Source of the DNA: an uncultured Veillonellaceae bacterium
Lineage (GTDB): Bacteria > Bacillota > Negativicutes > Veillonellales > Megasphaeraceae
Direction of reading: 5' to 3'
DNA: 16,075 nt
Assembly (NCBI GenBank): GCA_900546795.1
Contig: UREG01000034.1
Coordinates: 1 to 16,075 of the forward strand
The notes beneath the pieces were generated by a model. The model saw only the letters and a program-made list of their open reading frames with translations. It did no database searches and had not been told where the DNA came from. The position numbers were made by a program, and so were the translations under genes. Of this stretch, positions 7,009 to 15,435 are shown piece by piece (positions within the stretch are counted from its first letter, which is position 1; each line of letters begins with the position of its first letter).

Positions 7009-8136
7009 CTATACCAATATCGTCATATGGTCTCGATGGATAGCTTCTTCGTAAGTATAATCGCTTCCTAAGGTTTCCATGACTGCCGGAGTTTTCAATC
7101 CTTGTATCCGACTTAAAGTCTGACTATCATATCCTACGATGCCTTTCGCGATCTCCAAATCTCCGCATCGAACGCTCACAATATCGCCTTCTTCAAAATT
7201 TCCGTCTACATGGACGATCCCTACCGGCAAAAGACTCGAACCTTTTTCCAGCAAGGCTTTTTTACAGCCCATATCTACGGAAATAGTTCCGGATATACGG
7301 GTGCCCGCAGCCAGCCAGCGTTTTTTCATGTGAGGTCGAATATCTTTTGCTTTAAAATGTGTTCCTACCGGCTTTCCTTCACAAATTTGCAATAATACCT
7401 GCGGCATACTGCCAGAGGCAATAATCATATCCACGCCTGCGCTGGTAGCTATAGAAGCTGCCTGGATTTTAGTATACATTCCTCCAGTCCCGCGCGACGT
7501 TCCTGCCCCACCGGCAATTTGATATAAGTGCTCATCGATTTCTTCAATTTCAGAAATCAGTTCTGCATCGGCATATTTCTGCGGATTCTTGGTATACACG
7601 CCCTCTACGTCCGACAATATAATAAGTAAATCGGCATCGACCAGACTGCTGACCATCGCAGACAACGTATCATTATCGCCTATTTTTAGCTCATCAATCG
7701 CAACGGCATCATTTTCATTGATGATCGGAATCACGCCCATCTCCAGCAAGGTCAATAACGTGTTTCTTGAATTAATGAAATTTTTCCTATGGATAGAATC
7801 TGCTTTTGTCAGCAAGATCTGACCTACTGTTTTCCCATATTCACGGAAAAATTTTTCATATATATTTAGGAGAAGTCCTTGTCCTACTGCAGCGGCTGCC
7901 TGTTTTTCACGAATCGTTGCCGGCTTTTCTTTAAAGCCCAATGGCGCCAATCCGGCGCCAACAGCTCCGGATGTAACCAGCACCACTTCTTTGCCTTGAT
8001 TTACTAAATCTGCAAGCTGCATGACCAAATGATCGATCCGATGATAATTTAGCTTTCCAGTATCATACGTCAGCGTGCTTGTCCCTACTTTTACAACGAT
8101 ACGTTTTTTGTTTTCAATTCCACTTCTCCCCTGCAT
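7009..8136 (-). CDS. proB: Glutamate 5-kinase with C-terminal PUA domain
   Basis: ProB phosphorylates glutamate with ATP, the first and usually proline-inhibited step of proline synthesis. The 375-residue protein has an amino acid kinase domain (about 10-260) with VVKVGTS (14-20), VTSGAVGAG (54-62), NENDAV (140-145), KIGDNDTLSA (151-160; many relatives have FGDND) and SRGTGGMYTK (214-223). A PUA domain follows at about 282-362. Length matches long-form bacterial ProB proteins. The ATG at 8136 has AAAGGAG 8 nt upstream; 14 nt separate it from yhbY. The gene is coupled to proA. Whether it is feedback inhibited cannot be told from the sequence alone. Confidence 0.97.
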   Translation of the reverse strand: MQGRSGIENKKRIVVKVGTSTLTYDTGKLNYHRIDHLVMQLADLVNQGKEVVLVTSGAVGAGLAPLGFKEKPATIREKQAAAAVGQGLLLNIYEKFFREYGKTVGQILLTKADSIHRKNFINSRNTLLTLLEMGVIPIINENDAVAIDELKIGDNDTLSAMVSSLVDADLLIILSDVEGVYTKNPQKYADAELISEIEEIDEHLYQIAGGAGTSRGTGGMYTKIQAASIATSAGVDMIIASGSMPQVLLQICEGKPVGTHFKAKDIRPHMKKRWLAAGTRISGTISVDMGCKKALLEKGSSLLPVGIVHVDGNFEEGDIVSVRCGDLEIAKGIVGYDSQTLSRIQGLKTPAVMETLGSDYTYEEAIHRDHMTILV

Positions 8137-8150
8137 GGAACCATCTCCTT

Positions 8151-8447
8151 TTAGCCTTTTATTTCGGCAAATTTTGATTTTTCTTTTTTCTTTTTAAAAA
8201 GCACCCCGTTATGGCCAATAACCTGTACTAATTCTGCGCCTAACATATCCGCCAGCTCCTGTACTGTCGCCTCTACTTCCAAGCCTGCATTGTTCAATAC
8301 TTTGATTTTTATAAGTTCCCGGGCTTCCAATGCAGCACGGGCGCTGTCTATCAGCGGATTCGTTACGCCCAGTTTCCCAATTTGCACTACCGCCGGTTCT
8401 TCACTGGCCGCTGCTTTTAAAACCTTCTTTTCTTTATTGCTTAACAT
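8151..8447 (-). CDS. yhbY: YhbY-type CRM-domain RNA-binding protein
   Basis: A 98-residue protein consisting of one CRM domain. YhbY proteins associate with pre-50S ribosomal particles and are implicated in large-subunit assembly. The loop VQIGKLGVT (21-29) corresponds to the GxxG RNA-binding loop, and EARELIKIKVLNN (41-53) is the characteristic second strand and helix region. A lysine-rich tail (KKKKEKSK, 85-92) could add RNA affinity. The ATG is preceded by AGGAGG about 4-5 nt upstream. It lies 11 nt after obgE, a common pairing that places two ribosome assembly factors together. Confidence 0.95.
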   Translation of the reverse strand: MLSNKEKKVLKAAASEEPAVVQIGKLGVTNPLIDSARAALEARELIKIKVLNNAGLEVEATVQELADMLGAELVQVIGHNGVLFKKKKEKSKFAEIKG

Positions 8448-8458
8448 ATTTCCTCCTA

Positions 8459-9733
8459 TTATTTTCTATATTCAAATTCCATATCCAATATGCGGACCAT
8501 GTCGCCTTCTTTGATGCCTTTCTTCTGCAGTTCTTGGTCCAGTTCCATGTATCGCCAGATTTTTTGGAACCGGCGCAGCGATTCTTCATCATCAAAATTC
8601 GTCATAGCCACGAGCTTTTCAATCCGTTTTCCTTCAATGACAAACGCGGCATCATCGGCACGAGTAATAATAAACTCTACTTCCGGTTCCGCTTTATATA
8701 CAACCGAATCGTCCCGTTCTTCCGGTTCTTCCACATATTCCTGAACCAGTGTCCATGTCCGTTCCATCAGTTCTTTCATGCCCTGACCTGTCATAGCCGA
8801 TATCGGATACACTTCAATCCCTTTTTCTGCCATATAAGCAGTCAGTTTCTGATAAACCTCATGTTCTTCCCCATAGATATCAATTTTATTTGCCGCTACA
8901 ATTTGTAATTTACGCGATAATTTCTCATTGTATTTTTTTAGCTCTTCGTTGATTTTTTCAAAATCTTCAATGGGGTCTCTTCCCTCGATTCCCGAAATAT
9001 CTAAAACATGGATCAAGATTTTTGTCCGTTCAATGTGCCGAAGAAAATCATGCCCTAAACCAATACCTTCACTGGCGCCTTCAATCAGGCCTGGAATATC
9101 CGCCATGACAAAACTGCGCTCTTCATCCAAGTCAACAACACCCAATACCGGGGTTAACGTAGTGAAATGATAAGCGGCTACTTCCGGCTGTGCTGCAGAT
9201 ACACGCCGTAAAATACTGGATTTTCCTACACTAGGATACCCTAAAAGGCCAACATCCGCCAATACCTTCAATTCCAATTTAAGCCAAATTTCTTCGCCAG
9301 GCTCTCCTTTTTCCGCAAAAGTAGGAGCTCTATTCGCACTTGTCGAGAACCGCGCATTTCCTCGGCCGCCCCGGCCGCCTTTGGCTACAATCGCTTCTTT
9401 TCCATCTTGATCCAGATCTGCCAGGATTTGATCCGTGTCCTCTCTCCGGACGATAGTCCCTACCGGTACGGATATAACTAAATCTTCCGCATTTTTCCCG
9501 AATTTATTACTGGACTGTCCATTTCCTCCATTGGGAGCATTAAACAATCTTCTATACCGAAAGTCCACCAGCGTGTTCATGTTCTGATCTGCCCGCAAGA
9601 TGACATTGGCGCCATGTCCGCCGTCTCCGCCGCTTGGCCCGCCTTTAGGTACATATTTTTCTCTGCGAAAACTACTCATTCCATTACCGCCGGTACCGGC
9701 TTTTACCAATATTTTGGCTCTATCTATAAACAT
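8459..9733 (-). CDS. obgE: GTPase Obg/CgtA
   Basis: Obg is an essential GTPase acting in 50S subunit maturation and stress responses. The 424-residue protein has the three expected domains: the glycine-rich Obg fold (1-158), the G domain (about 159-330), and the C-terminal OCT domain (about 345-424) found in Firmicutes and related phyla. GTPase motifs are GYPSVGKS (165-172), the switch I threonines in FTTLTP (190-195), DIPGLIEGA (212-220), NKID (282-285) and SA (312-313). The ATG has AAAGGAG about 6 nt upstream. It is 51 nt downstream of ctpA, one of the two largest gaps in the cluster, with a hairpin between, so expression could be partly independent of the division genes upstream. Confidence 0.98.
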   Translation of the reverse strand: MFIDRAKILVKAGTGGNGMSSFRREKYVPKGGPSGGDGGHGANVILRADQNMNTLVDFRYRRLFNAPNGGNGQSSNKFGKNAEDLVISVPVGTIVRREDTDQILADLDQDGKEAIVAKGGRGGRGNARFSTSANRAPTFAEKGEPGEEIWLKLELKVLADVGLLGYPSVGKSSILRRVSAAQPEVAAYHFTTLTPVLGVVDLDEERSFVMADIPGLIEGASEGIGLGHDFLRHIERTKILIHVLDISGIEGRDPIEDFEKINEELKKYNEKLSRKLQIVAANKIDIYGEEHEVYQKLTAYMAEKGIEVYPISAMTGQGMKELMERTWTLVQEYVEEPEERDDSVVYKAEPEVEFIITRADDAAFVIEGKRIEKLVAMTNFDDEESLRRFQKIWRYMELDQELQKKGIKEGDMVRILDMEFEYRK

Positions 9734-9759
9734 ACTTTTCTCCTTTATGATACGTCAAA

Positions 9760-9784
9760 GAGACATGACGATATATCATGTCTC
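9760..9784 (-). other. Hairpin between ctpA and obgE (weak terminator or mRNA processing/stability element)
   Basis: GAGACATGA (9784-9776 on the minus strand) and TCATGTCTC (9768-9760) form a perfect 9-bp stem with a 7-nt loop, starting directly after the ctpA stop codon. Only TTT then GACG follows, too short a U run for a strong terminator. It may attenuate read-through or protect an mRNA end. The stem is seen directly; its function is inference. Confidence 0.5.
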
Positions 9785-10912
9785 CTATGAATTTAACACT
9801 TCCCTAGCTCGCTCCAGCTGGTGGTCATAGCCATTTTCAAACGAAAAAGGAACTTCAATATCTGGTGCAACGCCAATCCCATCTATTTCCCGGCCGTTCG
9901 GGGTAAGATATTTAGCGATAGTAATTTTCATGACCCTATTCTCACCAATAGGATAGATGCCCTGTACCGAGCCTTTTCCATAGGTAGTCGTTCCGATTAC
10001 CTTGCCCAAACCATAGTCCTGTATGGCTCCTGCCAGTATTTCTGAAGCACTGGCGCTTTGTTCATTCACCAATACCGCCATAGGAAGCGGTTTCTCTACA
10101 CCGTTTACCGCATACACTTCTTGACTGCTATTTTTATCGACAACCTGCACAACGTTCCCTTTCGGGAAAAAAAGCTCTGCAATTTTAACGGTTTCTTCTA
10201 AGTTTCCACCCGGATTAAAACGAAGATCCAATATCCAGCGGTCCATTCCTTTTTCCTTCAGCTGCGTAAATGCTTTGGCAAATTCTGCCGCTGTATGATC
10301 AGAGAAGTAACGAATCTGGATATATCCAGTCTTATCGTCCATCATTCGGGAATATACCGTTTCAACAGTGATCTTTTTTCTGGGTACAGCAAAAGACAAT
10401 ATCTGTCCATCTCGCTGCACCTCAAGAGTTACCGTCGTCCCCGCTTCTCCGCGTACCCGATTCGCAATCTCTTCCATTGCCAATGATTCTACAGACGTTC
10501 CGTCTACAGATAAAAGGATATCCCCTGCCTTTATTCCGGATTCTTCGCCGCTGCCGCCGGGAATGAGGCCCGATATATAAGGATGTCCTGCTTCTTCTCC
10601 AAGATATACCTCAATACCATCATACTGTCCAGAAAGCTGATCTTGAAACCGTTCAAACGCTTCTCCATAATAGTAAGTGCTGTACCGATCCTCTAATGCA
10701 GCTGTCATTCCAAAAATTGCGCCATCTATTAAATCTTGATTCGAATGCAGGGCCCGTGAACGCAAGATATACGCTGCCTCGGCAAACCGAATAAATCCGC
10801 TGGCATTTCCCGTCGTGCAATGGAAAAATATCGCCAGTACAGTAAAGCTAATTGCTATTGTACCAAAGATACCTGCAAAACATTTTTTCAGGATCCGCTT
10901 TTTTATCATCAT
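9785..10912 (-). CDS. C-terminal processing peptidase, S41 family, with PDZ domain
   Basis: A 375-residue CtpA/CtpB-like serine protease. An N-terminal membrane segment (about 11-31), either an uncleaved anchor or a signal peptide, places the enzyme outside the inner membrane. A PDZ domain at about 92-175 (with GSGEESGIKAGDILLSVDG) is followed by the S41 catalytic domain. The catalytic residues are Ser288 in QSASASEI and Lys313 in YGKGSVQ, with Gln317 nearby. Length is normal. The start ATG overlaps the TGA stop of the M23 gene as ATGATG, a 4-nt overlap indicating coupled translation. Proteins of this family trim or degrade envelope proteins, and in some Gram-negative bacteria they control peptidoglycan hydrolases. 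This neighbourhood suggests the same kind of role, as inference. Confidence 0.95.
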   Translation of the reverse strand: MMIKKRILKKCFAGIFGTIAISFTVLAIFFHCTTGNASGFIRFAEAAYILRSRALHSNQDLIDGAIFGMTAALEDRYSTYYYGEAFERFQDQLSGQYDGIEVYLGEEAGHPYISGLIPGGSGEESGIKAGDILLSVDGTSVESLAMEEIANRVRGEAGTTVTLEVQRDGQILSFAVPRKKITVETVYSRMMDDKTGYIQIRYFSDHTAAEFAKAFTQLKEKGMDRWILDLRFNPGGNLEETVKIAELFFPKGNVVQVVDKNSSQEVYAVNGVEKPLPMAVLVNEQSASASEILAGAIQDYGLGKVIGTTTYGKGSVQGIYPIGENRVMKITIAKYLTPNGREIDGIGVAPDIEVPFSFENGYDHQLERAREVLNS

Positions 10913-12060
10913 ACATAACCCATTGGGTCCTGCGGTTCCCCATTATAACGAATTTCAAAATGGCAGTGCGGCCCAGTTGAATTCCCCGTTGATCCAGCAT
11001 ATGCGATGACTTGCCCCCGAGAAACGGACTGTCCTTCTGATACAGCCAAATCTTGATTATGTCCATACAACGTTGCATAGCCGTTGCCATGGTCAATAAT
11101 AACCGTATAGCCATATCCGCTGATCCAGCCAGCATTCGTAACCACTCCGCTGTCAGCTGCATATATATTTGAACCATAGTCAACACCAATATCAATGCCG
11201 GTATGTCCAATCATACGTCCGAAAATGGGATGCATTCGATAGCCAAACGGCGAAGTGATGACACCTCCGTCTACAGGCCACATAAATTGTCCCGTACCGG
11301 ATACCGCTTGTGTCGGTCCTGAAGAACTGGCTCTTGCAGCTTCGCGAGCACGAAGCATTTCAGCGATTTCATTAGATGCCGCTTCCAATTCTGCATAAGC
11401 AGCTTCGGCAACGGCCTTATCGGTCTGTGCCTTATGAAGAACAGCCATTTGTTCAGCCTTTTTCTCTTCTACTGCAGCCTGCTGTTTGATTGCTTCATCT
11501 TTTAATTGAAGGATACGCTGATAGTCTCGTTCCAATTCTGCTTTTTGGATTTCTATCTGCGCGCGTTCTTCCTTAACGGCTTTTATCAGTTCCATATCGG
11601 AATTAATAATGCGGCGCAAAAGCTGCACGCGCGTCGAAAAATCATTGAAATCTTTTGCTCCCAGCACCACATCAAGATAACTCAATTTTCCATTGATATA
11701 GATATCCCGTATTCTTTTGCGCAGGATACCTTCCCGTCTTTCCAGGCGTGCTTGAGCTTCTTTTAATTTCTGTTCATTTTCCGCTATTTTACGCTCCGTA
11801 TCGCGCTGCTCGTTTTCGATCCGCTCTAATTCTGCCTCAGCGGCCTCTAATTCTTTTTGGATCCGCTCTAACGTTGCAGATACACTGCCAATGATGAGTT
11901 CCGCATCGTTCTTTTTTTGTTCCTGTTCTGCCATCTGCTGCTGCACACTTTCGAGCCGATCCGACAATTCATCGCCATAGACGGTACCATACATCGGTGT
12001 CAGGAGCTGTACAGCCAACAGCAGCGCAAACCCTTTTCGTGTATATTTCGCCGCTTTCAT
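10909..12060 (-). CDS. EnvC-like murein hydrolase: coiled coil plus LytM/M23 metallopeptidase
   Basis: A 383-residue exported protein: signal peptide (about 1-29, KAAKYTRKGFALLLAVQLL start), long coiled coil rich in Glu, Gln, Ala and Lys (about 30-240), a short Ser/Gly/Pro linker, then a C-terminal M23 domain (about 258-380). The zinc ligands are all present: His286 and Asp290 in GHTGID, and His367 in HCHFE, with His334 and His365 also in place. This architecture is that of EnvC/PcsB-type partners of FtsEX. The start at 12060 was chosen over an upstream ATG at 12153 because GAAGG lies 7 nt upstream, two bases separate it from the ftsX stop, and only this start gives a clean signal peptide. 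Likely cleaves or activates cleavage of septal peptidoglycan under control of FtsEX. Confidence 0.92.
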   Translation of the reverse strand: MKAAKYTRKGFALLLAVQLLTPMYGTVYGDELSDRLESVQQQMAEQEQKKNDAELIIGSVSATLERIQKELEAAEAELERIENEQRDTERKIAENEQKLKEAQARLERREGILRKRIRDIYINGKLSYLDVVLGAKDFNDFSTRVQLLRRIINSDMELIKAVKEERAQIEIQKAELERDYQRILQLKDEAIKQQAAVEEKKAEQMAVLHKAQTDKAVAEAAYAELEAASNEIAEMLRAREAARASSSGPTQAVSGTGQFMWPVDGGVITSPFGYRMHPIFGRMIGHTGIDIGVDYGSNIYAADSGVVTNAGWISGYGYTVIIDHGNGYATLYGHNQDLAVSEGQSVSRGQVIAYAGSTGNSTGPHCHFEIRYNGEPQDPMGYV

Positions 12061-12062
12061 AC

Positions 12063-12950
12063 TTACACCTTCATATATTTCTTCAATGAAATAGTACTGC
12101 CAATAGCTCCCATTAACATGCCGATAATCAATAATATCCCGATAACTTCCCAAATAAAAGGATAAATCGCCACAATAGGAAGAAAGGCCAGCGTTACTTG
12201 TATTTCACCGACAACAAACAAATAAAACTGCCATACACATATACTTGCCAGCGCTCCGCCGACAAATCCTAACAGCAGCCCTTCAATAAGAAATGGCCAG
12301 CGGATAAACCAGTTTGTCGCGCCAACATATTTCATGATCCCAATTTCTTTTCGCCGTGCAAATACGGTCAGACGAATCGTATTGGATATAATAAACAAGG
12401 TAGCAAAAGCCAGAAAAATAATCAGAGCTACACCGCTGATGCGGATTACTTGAGTGATTTGGAAAAGCTGCTCAATAATATCTTGTCCAAAGTGCGAACT
12501 TTCTACCTCTTCATATTGGCTGACTACAGCGGCAGTCTTTTTAACAGCGCCGGCATGCGTAAAGGTGACGTCAAATGAATTGGGCAAAGGATTTTTTCCG
12601 TCCAACGCCGCTAAAATCCCTTCCTGTCCTTCCATACGTTTTTTCAGCCGCTCCATAGCCTGCTCTTTGTTTACAAATTGAATATCTTTTATATCCGGCA
12701 AAGACTGGATACGTTTTTCAACGCTCTGTATCTGCTGTGTCGATAACCCATCTTTTAGATACACACTGATTTCCACTTGGCTTTCCAAATTAGCAGCAAA
12801 GAAATTCAGATTCGCAACGACTACCATAAACACACCTAAGATAAACAAAGCCAGCGTAACGGTAGCTACCGATGCAATCGACATAAAGCTGTTGCGCTTA
12901 AACGATTTTAAAGCTTCTTTGATAAAGTAGCCCATAGTTCTAACTTTCAT
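12063..12950 (-). CDS. ftsX: Cell division protein FtsX (ABC transporter permease-like)
   Basis: A 295-residue membrane protein with the FtsX layout: a cytoplasmic N-terminus, TM1 (about 23-47), a large extracytoplasmic domain (about 48-165), then TM2 (170-190), TM3 (221-245) and TM4 (266-290). The cytoplasmic stretch RLTVFARRKEIGIMKYVGAT (193-212) is the typical coupling segment that contacts the ATPase. FtsX with FtsE senses the division machinery and switches on murein hydrolases. The ATG at 12950 has AAAGGAG 9 nt upstream, inside ftsE, and overlaps ftsE by 11 nt. The gene is followed at 2 nt by the coiled-coil M23 gene, its likely activated partner. Confidence 0.96.
   Translation of the reverse strand: MKVRTMGYFIKEALKSFKRNSFMSIASVATVTLALFILGVFMVVVANLNFFAANLESQVEISVYLKDGLSTQQIQSVEKRIQSLPDIKDIQFVNKEQAMERLKKRMEGQEGILAALDGKNPLPNSFDVTFTHAGAVKKTAAVVSQYEEVESSHFGQDIIEQLFQITQVIRISGVALIIFLAFATLFIISNTIRLTVFARRKEIGIMKYVGATNWFIRWPFLIEGLLLGFVGGALASICVWQFYLFVVGEIQVTLAFLPIVAIYPFIWEVIGILLIIGMLMGAIGSTISLKKYMKV
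12068..12071 (-). promoter_or_regulatory. Ribosome-binding site deciding the EnvC-like start
   Basis: AAGG on the minus strand ends 7 nt before the ATG at 12060 and lies in the last ftsX codons. It favours the short start that begins with a signal peptide. Confidence 0.75.
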
Positions 12951-13626
12951 GTTTATAGGCTCCTTTCATTTCATCCCGTACGATCTTACCGCCGTTAATT
13001 TCAACAACGCGTTTATTCATCAAGTCTACCATTTGTTTATCATGGGTAACCATAACAATCGTTGTCCCTAGATGATTGATTTTTGTAAACAAATCCATAA
13101 TCTCTTTTGATGTAATCGGATCTAAGTTTCCTGTTGGTTCATCTGCAATCAGCAGCAAGGGTTTATTGACGATTGCCCTGGCAATAGCCACACGCTGCTG
13201 TTCCCCGCCGCTCAAATTATTCGGATAATCTTTTGCTTTATGTGCAATGCCAACTAAATCTAATACATATCGAACCCGCTCTTTGATTTCTTTCCGCGGC
13301 GTTTCAATAACTTCAAGAGCAAACGCTACATTTTCTTCCACTGTTTTATTTGCTAGTAATCGGAAATCTTGAAAGACGATCCCCATTTTGCGGCGCAAAT
13401 ACGGAATGCGGCTTTTTTTAATACCGTTTACTTCAATGCCGTCTACGACGACAGATCCCGAAGACGGCATTTCTTCATGAGACAGCAGTTTAATAAATGT
13501 AGATTTCCCTGCTCCGCTGGCGCCAACTACGAATAGAAATTCTCCTTTATCGATCTGAATGGATATACCATTCAACGCAGAGGTTCCATTTCCGTATACT
13601 TTTGATACATTTGTGAATCTTATCAT
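12940..13626 (-). CDS. ftsE: Cell division ATP-binding protein FtsE
   Basis: A 228-residue ABC ATPase. Walker A GASGAGKS (35-42), Q-loop Gln86 in VFQDFRLL, signature LSGGEQQR (138-145), Walker B LLLIADEP (157-164) and H-loop His195 in VTHD are all intact. VFQDFRLL and the short size are typical of FtsE and not of general exporters. It pairs with FtsX in the inner membrane and drives periplasmic hydrolase activation through ATP hydrolysis. The ATG at 13626 has AGAGG about 8 nt upstream. It starts 22 nt after tktC and overlaps ftsX by 11 nt. Confidence 0.97.
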   Translation of the reverse strand: MIRFTNVSKVYGNGTSALNGISIQIDKGEFLFVVGASGAGKSTFIKLLSHEEMPSSGSVVVDGIEVNGIKKSRIPYLRRKMGIVFQDFRLLANKTVEENVAFALEVIETPRKEIKERVRYVLDLVGIAHKAKDYPNNLSGGEQQRVAIARAIVNKPLLLIADEPTGNLDPITSKEIMDLFTKINHLGTTIVMVTHDKQMVDLMNKRVVEINGGKIVRDEMKGAYKHES

Positions 13627-13648
13627 ACTTTAAACCTCTTCCTAAATG

Positions 13649-14581
13649 CTACTTTCGGGAAATAACCTGCATAGCTGCAGCCACAATCGCTCCTTTTGTC
13701 AAACCATATTTTTCCAGCAGTTCTTTTGGAGTTCCCGATTCGCCAAAGCAATCCTGCAGCCCAATACGCTGCATCGGAACAGGTGAATGCTCGCCCAGCA
13801 CTTCTGCTACTGCACTGCCTAAACCTCCGATGATATTATGTTCTTCACAAGTAACTACTGCACCAGAACGTTTTGCCGCAGCCACAATCAGCTCTGTATC
13901 AATCGGTTTCACACAGCTCATATTGATAACTCCAGCGGAAATCCCTTTTTCAGAAAGTTCCGCAGCTGCCTCTAATGCCGGCGCAACCATAATCCCCATC
14001 GCAATGATCGTTACATCGGTACCCTGAGAAAGCTCTTTTCCTTTCCCATATTCAAAAGTATAGGAGTCATCAAAAATATCGGATACGCCGGAACGCCCCA
14101 AGCGAATATATACCGGACCTTCATATTCAGCCGCCCACGAAATAACCGCTTTCGTTTCTGCTGCATCGGCAGGAACCACCACCGTCATATTTGGTACTGC
14201 CCGCATGATAGCCACATCTTCATTTGCCTGATGAGTCGCGCCGTCTTCACCTACCGTAATTCCTGCATGGGTAGCAGCAATTTTTACATTTAATTTCGGA
14301 TATGCCACCGAGTTGCGAATAATTTCAAAAGCTCTTCCTGTCGCAAAGACAGCGAAAGAAGAAGCAAATGGAATCTTTCCGGCAGCAGCTAATCCCGCCG
14401 CTGTGCCAATAAGATTTTGTTCTGCAATCCCCACATTAATATGACGTTCAGGGAAAGCATCTTTAAATACACTGGTTTTGGTGGATTTAGATAAATCCGC
14501 GTCCAGCACTACTATTTTTTTATTTACTGCGCCCAGTTCTTTTAGCGCTTCGCCATATGCATCTCTTGTTGCCTTTCCCAT
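13649..14581 (-). CDS. Transketolase, C-terminal subunit
   Basis: A 310-residue protein with the pyrimidine-binding domain and the C-terminal domain of transketolase; the other half is the adjacent gene. The catalytic Glu54 is in NVGIAEQNLIG. Substrate or cofactor region GEDGATHQANED (111-122) and LGRSG (161-165) are typical. The two-subunit form acts in the non-oxidative pentose phosphate pathway, moving two-carbon units between sugar phosphates with thiamine diphosphate. The frame extends upstream to an ATG at 14644 inside the partner gene, but the ATG at 14581 has GGAGG 9 nt upstream and lies one base after the partner stop. DXP synthase is excluded by the split layout and motif pattern. 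Confidence 0.95.
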   Translation of the reverse strand: MGKATRDAYGEALKELGAVNKKIVVLDADLSKSTKTSVFKDAFPERHINVGIAEQNLIGTAAGLAAAGKIPFASSFAVFATGRAFEIIRNSVAYPKLNVKIAATHAGITVGEDGATHQANEDVAIMRAVPNMTVVVPADAAETKAVISWAAEYEGPVYIRLGRSGVSDIFDDSYTFEYGKGKELSQGTDVTIIAMGIMVAPALEAAAELSEKGISAGVINMSCVKPIDTELIVAAAKRSGAVVTCEEHNIIGGLGSAVAEVLGEHSPVPMQRIGLQDCFGESGTPKELLEKYGLTKGAIVAAAMQVISRK

Positions 14582-14582
14582 C

Positions 14583-15416
14583 TTATTCGCCCTCCAATTC
14601 AGACAAAAATACCGGCTCTTGTTCAAAAGACGGAGCCTTGCCATGCCAACCGGCTTTATTTTCCATTTCAGAAACGCCTTTGCCTTTTATTGTTTTCATA
14701 ACAATAGCCGTAGGTCTTCCCGCCACGGTTTTTGCTTCTGCAATTGCTTCATGCAGCGCCTGGATATCATGTCCGTCTGTTTCAATAACATGCCAGCCAA
14801 AAGCGGCCCATTTTTCCGGAATCGGCAGCGAAGACATTACATCGGTTATATTGCCGTCGATTTGAAGTCCGTTATAATCAATAAACGCAGTAAGATTATC
14901 CAGTTTATAGTGCGCCGCAAACATAGCGGCTTCCCATACCAGACCTTCTTCCAATTCCCCATCACCTAATATAGCATATACCCGATACGGCGCCTCATCC
15001 ATTTTTCCTGCCAGCGCCATGCCGCAGGCTGCGCTGATTCCCTGTCCCAGCGAACCCGTACTCATATCGATGCCGGGAGTATGTTTCATATCCGGATGCC
15101 CTTGAAGCATGCAGTTTATTTTGCGCAAACCGTTCAATTCTTCTTTTTTGAAATATCCTTTTAATGCTAATGCTGCATATACAGCAGGTGCTGCATGTCC
15201 TTTAGATAATACCAGCCGATCCCGATCCGCCGCATTAGGCTGAGCCGGATCAATTTTCATTTCTGTCGTATACAACAACGCGATCAAATCGGCGATGGAT
15301 AAAGAACCGCCAGGATGTCCGGACTGCGCTGCTGTTATCATTTTGATAACTTCTTTTCTGATATTTTTTGCAAAGTTTTTTACAATTACTGTCTGTTCCT
15401 GATCTAATGCTGCCAT
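14583..15416 (-). CDS. Transketolase, N-terminal subunit
   Basis: A 277-residue protein carrying the thiamine diphosphate pyrophosphate-binding domain. The ThDP/metal motif is GDGELEEG (151-158) with Asn182 in DYNGLQIDG. Histidines expected at the active site are His34 in SGHPGGS, His74 in KGHAAPA and His258 in WHGK. GSLGQG (121-126) is conserved. Length matches the split transketolase N-subunits seen in many Firmicutes and archaea. The ATG has GGAGG 6 nt upstream in the 19-nt gap after csaB. With tktC it forms the active enzyme, supplying ribose 5-phosphate and erythrose 4-phosphate. Confidence 0.95.
   Translation of the reverse strand: MAALDQEQTVIVKNFAKNIRKEVIKMITAAQSGHPGGSLSIADLIALLYTTEMKIDPAQPNAADRDRLVLSKGHAAPAVYAALALKGYFKKEELNGLRKINCMLQGHPDMKHTPGIDMSTGSLGQGISAACGMALAGKMDEAPYRVYAILGDGELEEGLVWEAAMFAAHYKLDNLTAFIDYNGLQIDGNITDVMSSLPIPEKWAAFGWHVIETDGHDIQALHEAIAEAKTVAGRPTAIVMKTIKGKGVSEMENKAGWHGKAPSFEQEPVFLSELEGE
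14591..14595 (-). promoter_or_regulatory. Ribosome-binding site deciding the tktC start
   Basis: GGAGG on the minus strand lies 9 nt before the ATG at 14581 and within the last codons of the N-subunit gene. It supports the 310-residue version over the frame extended to 14644. Confidence 0.8.
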
Positions 15417-15435
15417 GACGCACCTCCAAATATAT

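Noticed and set aside
8330..8908. Plus-strand open frame of 192 codons opposite obgE and yhbY
   Set aside because: It is antisense to two well-conserved genes, its product is low-complexity (rich in Phe, His, Leu), and no ribosome-binding site is evident. The same applies to the plus-strand frames at 2996-3556 and 14478-14969.
9741..9759. Possible obgE promoter (TTGACG and TATCAT)
   Set aside because: The two elements are adjacent, not about 17 nt apart, and no matching partner lies at proper spacing.
12061..12153. Longer start for the EnvC-like gene (ATG at 12153)
   Set aside because: The extra 31 residues lie inside ftsX in another frame, have no ribosome-binding site and would bury the signal peptide.
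14582..14644. Longer start for the transketolase C-subunit (ATG at 14644)
   Set aside because: The extension overlaps the N-subunit gene and does not look like transketolase; GGAGG is correctly placed for the ATG at 14581.
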